64,000 nt of DNA. Origin: Candidatus Babeliales bacterium (GTDB lineage: Bacteria; Babelota; Babeliae; Babelales; Vermiphilaceae). Below, one piece after another: positions 9,106 through 18,192 of the stretch. The DNA lies in the NCBI GenBank assembly GCA_035455925.1, contig DATIEE010000029.1, forward strand, positions 31,101 through 95,100. The letters run 5' to 3'. The translations under genes were made by a program, and so were the position numbers. How positions within the stretch are numbered: the first letter of the stretch is position 1; every line of letters starts with the position of its first letter. Under the pieces are notes generated by a model. That model did not search any database and was not told where the DNA came from. It saw only the letters and a list, made by a program, of their open reading frames with translations.

Positions 9106-9653
9106 TTATTTTTCTTCGAAGCTACACATTAACAATAACAATCGTGTTAAATATAGATAAGTAAGCATTTCAGGATGTGTAACTCCTTCAACAAAAAATC
9201 TCACAACAGGGTTAACGATAGGTTTTACCGCTTCCGGTAAAATATCACAGTTATTTGCCACAGAATCAAAACTAAATCCTTTTTGATTCAATAACTTAGT
9301 AGTTTTACGAACACCATAATTACAAAGCAGATGACTTATAGAAAGAATAAAAAAATTATCGTAAGTAAAATCGAAATTTACTGCCATTCCTGCATCTATC
9401 ATATATCCAACAGTTTCCACGGCAGCTTTTTTTTGCATCCTCATCTTTGTCCAATTTACTTGCTACAAGCATGCTTAAACCAGTACAACCAGATTCGCTA
9501 ATACTTTGCACAATACCTATCTCATCATTCTTGTATCTTTTTTCCCATAACACCTTAAAAGCAGATGATTCCGGTCCACTAATAACGGTATTGCCAGCAA
9601 AAACTACTACCGCGACCACTAAAACACGAGAAATTGTACGAAATGTATTCACA
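9106..9653 (-). pseudogene. Small secreted protein, array family type B, copy 2, frameshifted
   Basis: This copy is split between two frames. The N-terminal part (start GTG at 9653, signal peptide VNTFRTISRVLVVAVVVFAG) reads to KLDKDEDA. The rest (AAVETVGYMIDAG onward to 9106) is one frame away. The break is at an A8 run on the coding strand (9427-9434); removing one A restores the type B protein seen in copy 4. The start has changed from ATG to GTG and the C-terminus is degenerate (LLLLMCSFEEK). Decay is the simple reading; transcriptional slippage at the A-run could still give some full-length protein. Confidence 0.7.
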
Positions 9654-9712
9654 AACAATCCTTTAAATATAAAAAAATATATATTTTTCACTTATATGAT
9701 TATAATAATTTC

Positions 9713-9718
9713 ATTATA
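9713..9718 (-). promoter_or_regulatory. -10 element of array copy 2
   Basis: TATAAT on the minus strand in the conserved upstream segment, about 60 bases before the GTG start. Confidence 0.45.
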
Positions 9719-9859
9719 TAAATTAATAATTAAAAATAAAGAAGTTACTCTATAAATAAGAAGCCATAATAGAATTAATTAAACTTTGCCCCCTGCTTAC
9801 TTTATCTCAAATTTTTTGTACGACTAACATAGTAAAAACTGATAGACAAACAACGAAAG

Positions 9860-9880
9860 AGAAGGTTTATAAACCCCCTC
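9860..9880. terminator. Degenerate hairpin terminator after array copy 3
   Basis: GAG-AA-GGTTTATAAACC-CC-CTC: an imperfect version of the terminators at 8204 and 10707, centred on the palindrome GGTTTATAAACC (9864-9875). Confidence 0.4.
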
Positions 9881-9918
9881 TTTTTGTCTTTAATTATCTT
9901 ACTAACAAAATATTTATA

Positions 9919-10500
9919 TTATTTTTTAACAGTAAACATAGGAATAATTAAATTAGTCAATACATACATAGCAGCAAACGTACGCACTTCAGGTTCTGTA
10001 ACTGTTTCTGCAACATTTCTTACCGTATAGTTGACAGCATTTCTCACTTTTCCTTCTGGTAACCTATCGCATTTTTCTACAACATAATCAATGCCATAAC
10101 CCGCTTCATTCAATTTGTCGCCAATTTCACACATTGCAAGATCAACAATAAATGAAGCCATCTCTCTCTGATGGCTGTGCACCGAACAAACCGTTTCTTT
10201 ATCATCGATTTTTATTTTTTTACACTTTTTTGATAGTGCATCCAGATATCTAGCATATGTTCTTATCCCAGCTCTTGCAAAATGTTTTTTTTTATTGGGC
10301 ACCATTTTATCCATATAATAGTAAGCGGCAAGTTGAACCTTATAGTTATCTAGAGTCTCGCCAGCCCCTTTACATGCTCCTTTTCCCATATCTTTAATCT
10401 TAGAACCCCAATTATTACCGTTTTCACCAGCAACTGCGTTACCAGCACACACTATCATTGCAACCACTAAAACACGAGAAATTGTACGAAATATATTCAT
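9919..10500 (-). CDS. Small secreted protein, array family type A, copy 3
   Basis: A 193-residue paralog of copy 1; the N-terminal 50 residues, including WGSKIKDMGKGACKGAG, are nearly identical. The ATG at 10500 is chosen because it matches the signal peptide start (MNIFRTISRVLVVAMIV) of the other copies; the frame stays open upstream but that part lacks homology. The C-terminal conserved block (IDYVVEKCDRLPEGK, TEPEVRTFAAMYVL) is intact. Function unknown. It has its own promoter and terminator. Confidence 0.75.
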   Translation of the reverse strand: MNIFRTISRVLVVAMIVCAGNAVAGENGNNWGSKIKDMGKGACKGAGETLDNYKVQLAAYYYMDKMVPNKKKHFARAGIRTYARYLDALSKKCKKIKIDDKETVCSVHSHQREMASFIVDLAMCEIGDKLNEAGYGIDYVVEKCDRLPEGKVRNAVNYTVRNVAETVTEPEVRTFAAMYVLTNLIIPMFTVKK

Positions 10501-10563
10501 AAAAAATGACTCTTTAAATGTATAAAAATAGATAATTTTCACCTGCATAAGTTTAATCATTTC

Positions 10564-10569
10564 ATTATA
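10564..10569 (-). promoter_or_regulatory. -10 element of array copy 3
   Basis: TATAAT on the minus strand; the surrounding sequence is almost identical to that before copy 1. Confidence 0.5.
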
Positions 10570-10706
10570 GAAATCAAGCGTTAAAAATAAAAAGGCTATT
10601 CATTAAGCAAACAATTCTAATTGAAACAAGTATAGCTACTTTCATGCATCTTTACTTTATCTCTAAATTTTTGTACGACTAACATAGTAAAAATTGATAG
10701 GCAAAA

Positions 10707-10740
10707 AAAAAGAGGGGTTTTTTTTAAAACCCCTCTTTTT
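10707..10740. terminator. Strong bidirectional terminator after array copy 4
   Basis: A 15-bp perfect stem (AAAAAGAGGGGTTTT with AAAACCCCTCTTTTT) and a TTTT loop, giving U-runs on either strand. Confidence 0.85.
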
Positions 10741-10768
10741 TTTAAAACAAAATAATTATATCACTACT

Positions 10769-11317
10769 CTAATCGCACTCACCCCCACCACATGGATTAA
10801 AATCTACGATAGGCTTAATAATACAATGAATTAATACACACATAATTGCACTAGTAAGTATTTCAGGTTGTGTCACACCTTCAGCAACCGTTCTTACTGC
10901 AGGATTGATAAAATAACCTACTGATTCTGGCAATTTATCGCATATATTCGCTACATAATCAAGATTATAACCTTTTTTATTTAACGTTTCAGAACTTTTG
11001 CGAATGCCATAATTAATAGCAAGATGACCCATTCCTTCGATAAACACACTCGCGGATTCTACTTCTTCTTTTTTTTCCTTTTTTATTATGAGCCCATTAC
11101 ACAAATATCCAATGGTTTCAATTCCAGCCCTTTGTAATGACGCATCTTTTTCACACAATTGGCTTGCTGCAGCCATACCAACAAATGTCAATCCTGATAA
11201 CCTAATACCTTTTCCAAATTTCATGTAACTAGAATCCTCCGGACCTGCGACTGCGTTGCCAGCAAATACTATCACAGCAACTACTAAAACACGAGAAATT
11301 GTACGAAATATATTCAT
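10769..11317 (-). CDS. Small secreted protein, array family type B, copy 4
   Basis: A 182-residue intact type B member. Signal peptide MNIFRTISRVLVVAVIVFAG, then GPEDSSYMKFG in place of the Gly/Lys-rich type A segment, and a helical body. The family block is NLDYVANICDKLPESV, INPAVRTVAEGVTQPEILT. It ends with an unusual CGGGECD tail containing two Cys. The two types alternate A-B-A-B, so the array arose by duplication of a two-gene cassette. Function unknown. Confidence 0.75.
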   Translation of the reverse strand: MNIFRTISRVLVVAVIVFAGNAVAGPEDSSYMKFGKGIRLSGLTFVGMAAASQLCEKDASLQRAGIETIGYLCNGLIIKKEKKEEVESASVFIEGMGHLAINYGIRKSSETLNKKGYNLDYVANICDKLPESVGYFINPAVRTVAEGVTQPEILTSAIMCVLIHCIIKPIVDFNPCGGGECD

Positions 11318-11378
11318 AAACGACCCTTTAAAGTGTAAAAAAATAGATAACTTTCACCTACACAATCCTAATCATTTC

Positions 11379-11384
11379 ATTATA
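11379..11384 (-). promoter_or_regulatory. -10 element of array copy 4
   Basis: TATAAT on the minus strand, about 65 bases upstream of the ATG, in the conserved array spacer. Confidence 0.5.
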
Positions 11385-11538
11385 GAAATCAAGTGTTAAA
11401 AATAAAAATGCCGCCCATCAGACAAATAGTTCTAATTGAAACAAATGCAACTATTTTCTTGCATCTTTACTTTGTCTCTAAATTTTTGTACGACTAACAT
11501 AATAAAAAAAAAGTTGAATGATTAATTAAAGGAGAATA

Positions 11539-12003
11539 ATGAAGCAGATTAAGAATATTTATTACGCATCTATTGCAAGCACACTTTTACTAACATCTCA
11601 ATCATATGGCAACCTCATTACCACTGAGATTTCTTATGGAGAGTTTATTGATAAAATTACCATTTTAACCATTAAATCAGAACGTATGACCAATCCAGAA
11701 AAATTAAGAAATGTATTAATTGAACTTGAAACATTACAAAAAACCTACGCAAAATATATTGGCAACCGATCTGATGTCCTAGTTTTACAAAAAAAATTAA
11801 AAAGAACTAATGAAGTATTATGGGATATTGAAGATGCAATTCGCATCAAAGAACGTAATAAAGAATTTTATGACGATGAATTCATTGAGCTTGCGCGCAA
11901 CGTTTACATAACCAACGATCAACGTTACCAGATAAAAAGAGAAATCGACTCACTCCTTGGTTCTCGCATCACCGAAGAAAAGTCATATGAGGAATTTGTT
12001 TAA
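11539..12003 (+). CDS. Secreted DUF6165-like protein
   Basis: A 154-residue protein with a signal peptide (to about residue 24). Its mature part matches the DUF6165 pattern as I recall it: EISYGEFIDKITIL, LKRTNEVLWDIEDAIRIKE, FIELARNVYITNDQR, IKREIDSLLGS, EEKSYEEF. In other bacteria this family is often found near TPR/glycosyltransferase genes; here two such genes lie about 3.4 kb upstream, separated by the secreted array. Strong AAAGGAGAAT ribosome site. Biochemical role unknown. Confidence 0.65.
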   Translation: MKQIKNIYYASIASTLLLTSQSYGNLITTEISYGEFIDKITILTIKSERMTNPEKLRNVLIELETLQKTYAKYIGNRSDVLVLQKKLKRTNEVLWDIEDAIRIKERNKEFYDDEFIELARNVYITNDQRYQIKREIDSLLGSRITEEKSYEEFV

Positions 12004-12078
12004 CTTGAATAAATCGTCGCGCATTATAAACTATTATAATATTCATTACTTTATATAAGTGCCAACAGGATAAAAATA

Positions 12079-14373
12079 ATGCGCGATTCCTTCAATAATT
12101 TTCTCCACAACAACCTCAATGAATCTCAAAAAAAAGCGGTTCATCATGAACATGGTGCAGTTCTTGTTATAGCTGGCGCCGGTTCGGGAAAAACACGAGT
12201 AATCACCGCCCGCATTACCCATCTTATTCTTAATAAGAACATACATGCTTCATCAATTGTCGCGCTTACATTCACTAATAAAGCTGCGACTGAAATGAAG
12301 GAGCGCATTACTTCATTTTTAGGCAATCAAGTCAATCTACCTTTTATTGGTACATTTCACTCATACTGTGTACAATTTTTAAAAAAACATCAGGAATACT
12401 TATCTAATCCCTTTTTTTCCATAATAGACACTGACGACCAGCATAAAATGATTGGTGGCATTTTACAACGTAATGGACTACAAAAACAATTTACCCCGAA
12501 GAATGTTGCATATCAAATATCTCAACTAAAAAATCATACCAATAATCCCGATCAACCGGCAACAGAATACCTACAACATCAAACATTAGTTGATATTTTT
12601 AACGCATATGAAACGGAAAAAAAAGCTTCTAAAGCATTAGACTTTGATGATCTACTGCTTGAAACATTGCGGTTGTTAAAAAAAAACAATGTAATAAAAA
12701 ACAGATTTCAAGAAAAAATTCGACATGTGTTAGTTGATGAATACCAAGACACCAACCTAGTACAACATGAATTACTCAAAGAAATGGGGCTAAGTGACAA
12801 CGTACTTGCAATAGATTCTGTATGCGCTGTGGGCGATGAAGATCAATCTATTTATTCATGGCGCGGTGCAACAGTCACTAACATGGCTAATTTTAAATCA
12901 GTGTTTCCGGATACTCATATTATTACCATTGAGCAAAATTATCGTTCAGTACAACAAATATTAACAATTGCTAACAACAGCATAGAAAACAATAGCAGCA
13001 GAACTCCAAAAAAATTATGGTCGGAAAAACAAGGCACTAATAGAGTTTACAAACTTACATGTCTCACTGAATACCAAGAAGCGCGAGCAATTTCACAATT
13101 ATTGTTGGTAGCAAAAGAAAAATATGGCCTTAATAATGTTGGTATATTGTATCGAACACACACGCAGTCGCGAGCTCTTGAAGAAGCACTTCTGAAAGAT
13201 TCAATCCCTTATCGCATTATCGGTGGAATCCAGTTTTATGAGCGTAAAGAAATAAAAGATCTGCTCGCATATCTTAAAATTATCGCTAATCCGTTTGATC
13301 GTACGTCTTTTTTTCGAATCATTAATGTTCCTGCGCGTGGATTTGGTGATAAATTTGAAGAACTATTTTATACACACTGGAATAATGAGCCATTTGCAAC
13401 CTGGCAAGATATAATTCAACAGTTAACCTCAAACAATAATTTAGGTAAAACAAAAACAGATGCTTTACAATCATTTGCCGCTATTTTACAAGGCCTTGAA
13501 CCAATGAATTTGACAAGCAAAGCACTTGATCAAATTATTATACGCGCCGGTTATCTCAGCTACATCAAAAACAATGACGAACCACAAGAAGCACAAGCTC
13601 GACTCGATAACATCAAAGAACTTTTAGATGCTGTAGATCATTTTGAGTCAAATGGTACCACCACTATCACTGCATTTCTTGATGAAGTTGCGCTTATGCA
13701 AGATAAAATGAATAAACAAAATAGAGATACTCATGCAGTTTCTCTCATGAGCCTTCACGCAGCAAAAGGATTAGAATTTGACCTGGTAATTTTACCAGGG
13801 GTAGAAGAAGGAATAATACCAACAACACGGTCCTTAAACTTTAATGATGCACTCGAAGAAGAACGACGACTTTTTTATGTTGGTATAACTCGAGCTAAGG
13901 AACATCTACTTATTTGCTATACAAAAAATCGTTATTCATACGGTAAAATGACTGATCAACTACCTTCACGTTTTTTACATGAAATACCAGCGCAGCTACT
14001 TCCACACGAAGACTGTTCTTACTGGGGATTACCGCAAATACATCAATTTTGTGCTGATTGGTTAGGATCAAAAATAAAAAAAAAATCAGAAGTTTATATT
14101 CCCTTCTTCTCCAAAACTTTAGAGAGAAAACCATTTCCTAAGATGTCAGAAGATACAGCATCATTCGCTAGTGCTTTAGAGAACGATTCCTTAAAAGCAG
14201 GAAAATCATTGACTCCATCAACGTGGAAAAAAAATCAACCAGTCAAACATCAAAAATATGGTATCGGAACAATTCAAGATATTGAAGAAAAATCAACGGG
14301 TGAGACCCATTTAATTATCAAATTCAAAACAGGACCAAAAAAAATAGTTGCTCAGTTTGTACAGCGATTATAA
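12079..14373 (+). CDS. uvrD: UvrD/PcrA-type superfamily 1 DNA helicase
   Basis: A 3'-5' helicase for nucleotide-excision and mismatch repair and for removing proteins from DNA. It is 764 residues. All SF1A motifs are visible: AGAGSGKTRVI (Walker A, near residue 33), DEYQDTN (Walker B), GDEDQSIYSWRGA (motif III), QNYRS, HAAKGLEF (motif V), GITRAKEHL (motif VI). The C-terminal tail (VKHQKYGIGTIQ) resembles the Tudor-like end of PcrA/UvrD that binds RNA polymerase. It contains an in-frame A10 run at 14086-14095 without disruption. Partners uvrA and mutS are in the same window. Confidence 0.93.
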   Translation: MRDSFNNFLHNNLNESQKKAVHHEHGAVLVIAGAGSGKTRVITARITHLILNKNIHASSIVALTFTNKAATEMKERITSFLGNQVNLPFIGTFHSYCVQFLKKHQEYLSNPFFSIIDTDDQHKMIGGILQRNGLQKQFTPKNVAYQISQLKNHTNNPDQPATEYLQHQTLVDIFNAYETEKKASKALDFDDLLLETLRLLKKNNVIKNRFQEKIRHVLVDEYQDTNLVQHELLKEMGLSDNVLAIDSVCAVGDEDQSIYSWRGATVTNMANFKSVFPDTHIITIEQNYRSVQQILTIANNSIENNSSRTPKKLWSEKQGTNRVYKLTCLTEYQEARAISQLLLVAKEKYGLNNVGILYRTHTQSRALEEALLKDSIPYRIIGGIQFYERKEIKDLLAYLKIIANPFDRTSFFRIINVPARGFGDKFEELFYTHWNNEPFATWQDIIQQLTSNNNLGKTKTDALQSFAAILQGLEPMNLTSKALDQIIIRAGYLSYIKNNDEPQEAQARLDNIKELLDAVDHFESNGTTTITAFLDEVALMQDKMNKQNRDTHAVSLMSLHAAKGLEFDLVILPGVEEGIIPTTRSLNFNDALEEERRLFYVGITRAKEHLLICYTKNRYSYGKMTDQLPSRFLHEIPAQLLPHEDCSYWGLPQIHQFCADWLGSKIKKKSEVYIPFFSKTLERKPFPKMSEDTASFASALENDSLKAGKSLTPSTWKKNQPVKHQKYGIGTIQDIEEKSTGETHLIIKFKTGPKKIVAQFVQRL

Positions 14374-14388
14374 AAGAAAAACATTAAC

Positions 14389-15144
14389 ATGAATAAACCA
14401 TCATTATATCTAAATTTGTGTACTGAATTTTTTGATCTTGATAAACCCGCAGCACCTGCTGAAGAATATGCTTTTTACCGCTACTATGTTGCGCGATCAC
14501 AAGGTCCCATTTTAGAACCAATGTGTGGAACTGGGCGTTATCTTATCCCACTCGTGGAAGAAGGGTTTACCGTAGAAGGTTTTGATGCTTCACCATTTAT
14601 GCTTAAAGCACTACATACCAAATGTGCACAAAAAAATATCACACCTCATGTATGGGAACAATTTTTAGAAGGAGTTCCTGTTACAAAACAATATAATCTT
14701 ATTTTTATTCCTGATAGTTCCTTCTGTCTATTTTTAAATCCTGCGCATATAAAAATGTGTCTACAAAAGATATATAATCTTCTCGAAAACAACGGGACCT
14801 TTGTTTTTGATATTGAAACTATATATGCCGTACCAGCTCTCACTGGTGTATGGCAAGGAAAGGCATATAAAAAACCGGATGGAACAACGCTTATTGCAAG
14901 CAACTTACCACTACCGATAGAAAACTCGGTTGCAACCGTTATTTGTCGCTATGAACTCATGGATAAAACTAATATCATGCAAACGGAAATGGAATATTTT
15001 CAGATCAAACTTTATTATCCAACGGAAATGGATGTATTACTTAAAGAAGTTGGTTTTTCGCATATAAAAAAAATAGAAGCCTATAATCTGACATCATCAC
15101 CGTCCGCACAAGATTATACTATTGTTTATGAATGTATAAAGTAA
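14389..15144 (+). CDS. Class I SAM-dependent methyltransferase
   Basis: A 251-residue soluble protein. EPMCGTGRYLIPL is motif I (AdoMet binding), GFDASPFML the acidic motif II region, and IFIPDSSFCLF motif IV. The fold is a generic small-molecule or protein methyltransferase; the substrate cannot be told. It follows uvrD by 15 bases and precedes the Nudix gene by 3 bases, so the three genes are probably one operon. Confidence 0.75.
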   Translation: MNKPSLYLNLCTEFFDLDKPAAPAEEYAFYRYYVARSQGPILEPMCGTGRYLIPLVEEGFTVEGFDASPFMLKALHTKCAQKNITPHVWEQFLEGVPVTKQYNLIFIPDSSFCLFLNPAHIKMCLQKIYNLLENNGTFVFDIETIYAVPALTGVWQGKAYKKPDGTTLIASNLPLPIENSVATVICRYELMDKTNIMQTEMEYFQIKLYYPTEMDVLLKEVGFSHIKKIEAYNLTSSPSAQDYTIVYECIK

Positions 15145-15147
15145 ATT

Positions 15148-15588
15148 ATGAAAAATATATTTAAACTTCCTGCCTATGTTGGCATCATTCTCAGCCAAAA
15201 CCACAAAGTTTTATTGGTACAACGCCATAATACAGATTGGATGTCAGGTTACTGGAATTTTCCTGGTGGATTGCTGGAAGAAAATGAAACACTAACATCT
15301 GCAGCTGCGCGAGAAATACATGAAGAGGTTAATGTCATTGTAGATCCGGCTGATTTTACACTAGCACATGTTATTCATGTACGCGCAAACAACAAAAATA
15401 CACAAGATATTATCGGCATTTATTTTATAGCACATTCATGGCATGGCACACCAATTAATAATGAGCCTCACCGACATAGTGATATGAAATGGTTTGATAG
15501 TAATCAATTACCCAACAATGTCACTGAACATGCTATTTTAGTCATACAACAAATGACAACTGACAAAAAATATTCAGAAAATGGTTGA
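15148..15588 (+). CDS. Nudix hydrolase
   Basis: A 146-residue protein. The Nudix box is complete at residues 41-63: G41, E47, R55-E56, E59-E60, with Asn in place of the final conserved Gly. Nudix enzymes hydrolyse nucleoside diphosphates linked to another moiety; NFPGG just before the box is typical of MutT/ADP-ribose pyrophosphatase-like members, but specificity is not clear. It starts 3 bases after the methyltransferase stop, consistent with coupled translation. Confidence 0.85.
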   Translation: MKNIFKLPAYVGIILSQNHKVLLVQRHNTDWMSGYWNFPGGLLEENETLTSAAAREIHEEVNVIVDPADFTLAHVIHVRANNKNTQDIIGIYFIAHSWHGTPINNEPHRHSDMKWFDSNQLPNNVTEHAILVIQQMTTDKKYSENG

Positions 15589-15790
15589 AACTAAAATAAC
15601 TGATACACAAAGCTCAACTCAAAATTTTTATATCAATTTTTTCTTCATTTAAATATATTTCTGCGATAATGCATGCTTCTGTTTTATCAACTACACAATG
15701 CTCAGTAAAGCGTATCAATGAGTCTTTTGTTGAGCGCAACAAGAAAACGCAGATATAATTAGTAAGATTAGTGTTTTCTTGTATTTCACG

Positions 15791-17580
15791 TTATAAATTT
15801 TTTGTTAAAAAATCTATTAGATGAAACAGTGGATACAATGATAGTGCACGTAGTATCCCACAATCCTTTGCTATATCTATATAAAAAAAGGACGACATCA
15901 TTATTAATATTGAACTGAACTCAATAAGCAAAAAAGGTAGCATTCGATGCGAGAAAACTCTCAACGTATTAATGTATATATTTTTTAACCAGTCATACAT
16001 ACTATTTTTTGTATATTTTATAATATGTTCCATTACTGCATGTATATTTCCGTCACTTGTTTCTATTAGAATAACACAATTATTTTGAGCCGTAGGAATT
16101 ATATGCATTGCATTGCACGTTGATGAATCAGAAAGTAATTTATAGGAATCTGATTGATTTATCTCACCTACATATATTTGATGTCGTCTGTTCTTTTTTT
16201 CACAATTAATTTGTTCATACGTATTGACTATATGTATTACTATTTGATTCTCAGAAATAGGTTTAATTTGTAATATCTCAGAATTTATTAATGAACCTAA
16301 ATCTTGAGACACGCCAGGCAAAAGGAATTTTTTTTTTAAAAATGACCGTAATACAAGAGGTGCTTGCTTATTTTGATTAAGAAGCATTTTTTTAAGTTGC
16401 TGAGCAGAAAAAAGTGAATGTTCTACTTCAAAAGGATCTACACTGTGTCTATGATAATCGCATATATCAGGCATATTATTTTTTATCATTGTTACATGGT
16501 TGCATTCTTGATTATTAAGATCATCTAATTGTTGTTGTAAGTCATATCTAACTTGATCTACTGTCGTTAAATTAATATTCTTCTGCGTATTATAAACCAT
16601 ATCATAATTTGCTGCTTTACATTCTGCACATCTTGGAGAAATAGGAGCAGTATCCTTTTTACAACAATGTTGTGTCTTCGTTTTACAATAATCCAAAGCG
16701 CATGCTAGTAACAGATCATTGTATGAACTAAGCCAATTAATGTTCGCACTTGAATTTGGGAACAAAGATATAATTTTATTTTGTGCAAGATCAACCATAT
16801 TGGCAATAAATATCTGACCATTGTTTAATCCAAAGCATAATAAATTTTCTTTATGATTAAAAACAAATGAAAAAAATTTTTCTGTACACTGTACTGTTTT
16901 AAATTCATTTTCTTTAATAGAAATACCATTTCTTGGCCATGTTGTTATATTGCCTTCTGATGAAACAACTACAAGATGAGATAACGAACTATCAATGGTA
17001 TGAATACTATCATGGACAGATAGTATTGGGGAAAGTGTTTGTACTATTTTTGCTGCATATTCATGCATGCCTAACTTAAAAATATTTATTAAATTACTAT
17101 AATCCCATGATTGTTTAATAATATGGATCTTTTTATCATGACCAACAACACCTATATCTACATCAAGCATATGTAATGGCTGACTATTTTCATTAAACGC
17201 TGAAAAGGGAAGTTTTTTTCCCACATCGCCTTCTTGCAATTCTGATATTTGTTTTAACGGGGTATTAATACCAGTTTCAATATTAAGTATCGATAGAGGA
17301 TTTTGAGCAAGGATTAATCCATTTATATTCTTTTCTTCAAAATATCCAGAAAAATAAAAAAATATTTTTGTACCATCAGGTGAACTGTTACTCACAAAAT
17401 ATTTTCCATCGCTCCTGGTGCCTACTTGACATCCTTTAATTTTTTATTGCTTTTAAAAAATTGAGGATTTAATATTTCATATTTTGTTGTTGTATAATTA
17501 ACAGGTGTCCTTTTAATTTCCATTGCAGAAACAAAAAGAGACATACACATGGACCCAAAAATGAAACATATACGACTCAA
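15791..17580 (-). pseudogene. Secreted propeller-like Cys/His-rich protein, family copy 1 (frameshifted near N-terminus)
   Basis: Reading from a TTG at 17580 gives a signal peptide ending in VSAMEIKRTP and KYEILNPQFF, homologous to copies 2 and 3, and stops at TAG after NKKLKDVK. The frame continuing as CQVGTRSDGKYFVSNSS to 15791 is shifted by one at an A6 run (17440-17445); one added A rejoins them. The rest has repeated hydrophobic beta segments (LVVVSSEGNITTWPRNG, ENLLCFGLNNGQIFIANM), a C...CC...CxxC cluster, and C-terminal membrane segments. Its TTG overlaps the ppa stop (TTGA), suggesting coupling. Function unknown. Confidence 0.65.
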
Positions 17581-18053
17581 AGTTTACTTTCTTCTATTTC
17601 CTGCCATGCATGTTGTTTATCTAAGAAATTTTTAACCTTAACCCATTTACCGGGTTCGATATTTTTATATTGCTCAAAGAAGTGCTTAATTAAATTTTTG
17701 GTAGCATGCGTAAGATCATCGAGATTTTGAACATTTGCATAAAAAGGATCTACTTTTTCAGTAGCTACTGCAATAATTTTATTATCAATACCCGCTTCAT
17801 CTTCCATTTCCAACATTCCAATAACACGTGATGGTAAAACAGAGCCTGCTTGCACCGGATACGTCGAAATAACGAGCACATCAACAGGATCACCATCTTT
17901 TGATTGTGTGTCTGGTAAATAGCCATAATTAAACGGATAACCCATAGCCGTATACATAAAACGGTCAACAACAAGCATACCGGTTTCTTTATCTACCTCA
18001 TATTTGACCATGGAACTTTTAGGAATTTCTATTAAAACATTAATATCGTGCAT
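17577..18053 (-). CDS. ppa: Inorganic pyrophosphatase (family I)
   Basis: Hydrolyses pyrophosphate to phosphate, pulling biosynthetic reactions forward. It is 158 residues from the ATG at 18053, which follows a GAGG ribosome site; a longer in-frame start upstream adds a hydrophobic stretch not seen in the family and is rejected. DGDPVDV (53-59) is the family active-site signature, and [14 protein letters not shown] and KVDPF segments are conserved. It lies inside the propeller-like gene family, immediately upstream of copy 1, whose putative TTG start overlaps its stop. Confidence 0.93.
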   Translation of the reverse strand: MHDINVLIEIPKSSMVKYEVDKETGMLVVDRFMYTAMGYPFNYGYLPDTQSKDGDPVDVLVISTYPVQAGSVLPSRVIGMLEMEDEAGIDNKIIAVATEKVDPFYANVQNLDDLTHATKNLIKHFFEQYKNIEPGKWVKVKNFLDKQHAWQEIEESKL

Positions 18054-18113
18054 ACGCTCAACCTCATAAATCGTAAATCTAATAAAAAAATGAATTGTAT
18101 AATAACTAAGAAA

Positions 18114-18119
18114 ATTATA
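18114..18119 (-). promoter_or_regulatory. -10 element for ppa
   Basis: Perfect TATAAT on the minus strand about 60 bases before the ppa ATG; a TGGAAT-like -35 sits 17 bases upstream. Confidence 0.45.
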
Positions 18120-18192
18120 GCAAAAAATTAATAGTAATTCCATTAAGTAAACAATTGATACCTTTGAATAATCAAAAATTATTTTTTAATTT

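Larger units (their letters stand above)
8257..11515 (-). repeat. Tandem A-B-A-B gene array with conserved spacers
   Basis: Four repeat units of about 0.8 kb, each with spacer, promoter, signal-peptide gene and terminator. The spacer element AAATTTTTGTACGACTAACA recurs near 9016, 9806, 10664 and 11479, so duplication included non-coding DNA. Types alternate, implying a two-gene unit duplicated once. Confidence 0.8.

Noticed and set aside
9447..9755. 102-residue plus-strand ORF opposite array copy 2
   Set aside because: It is antisense to the signal-peptide region of copy 2; no ribosome site or homology of its own.
15741..15780. Inverted repeat AAGAAAAC/GTTTTCTT after the Nudix gene
   Set aside because: Stem is A/T-rich with no U-run; cannot be told from chance in this composition.
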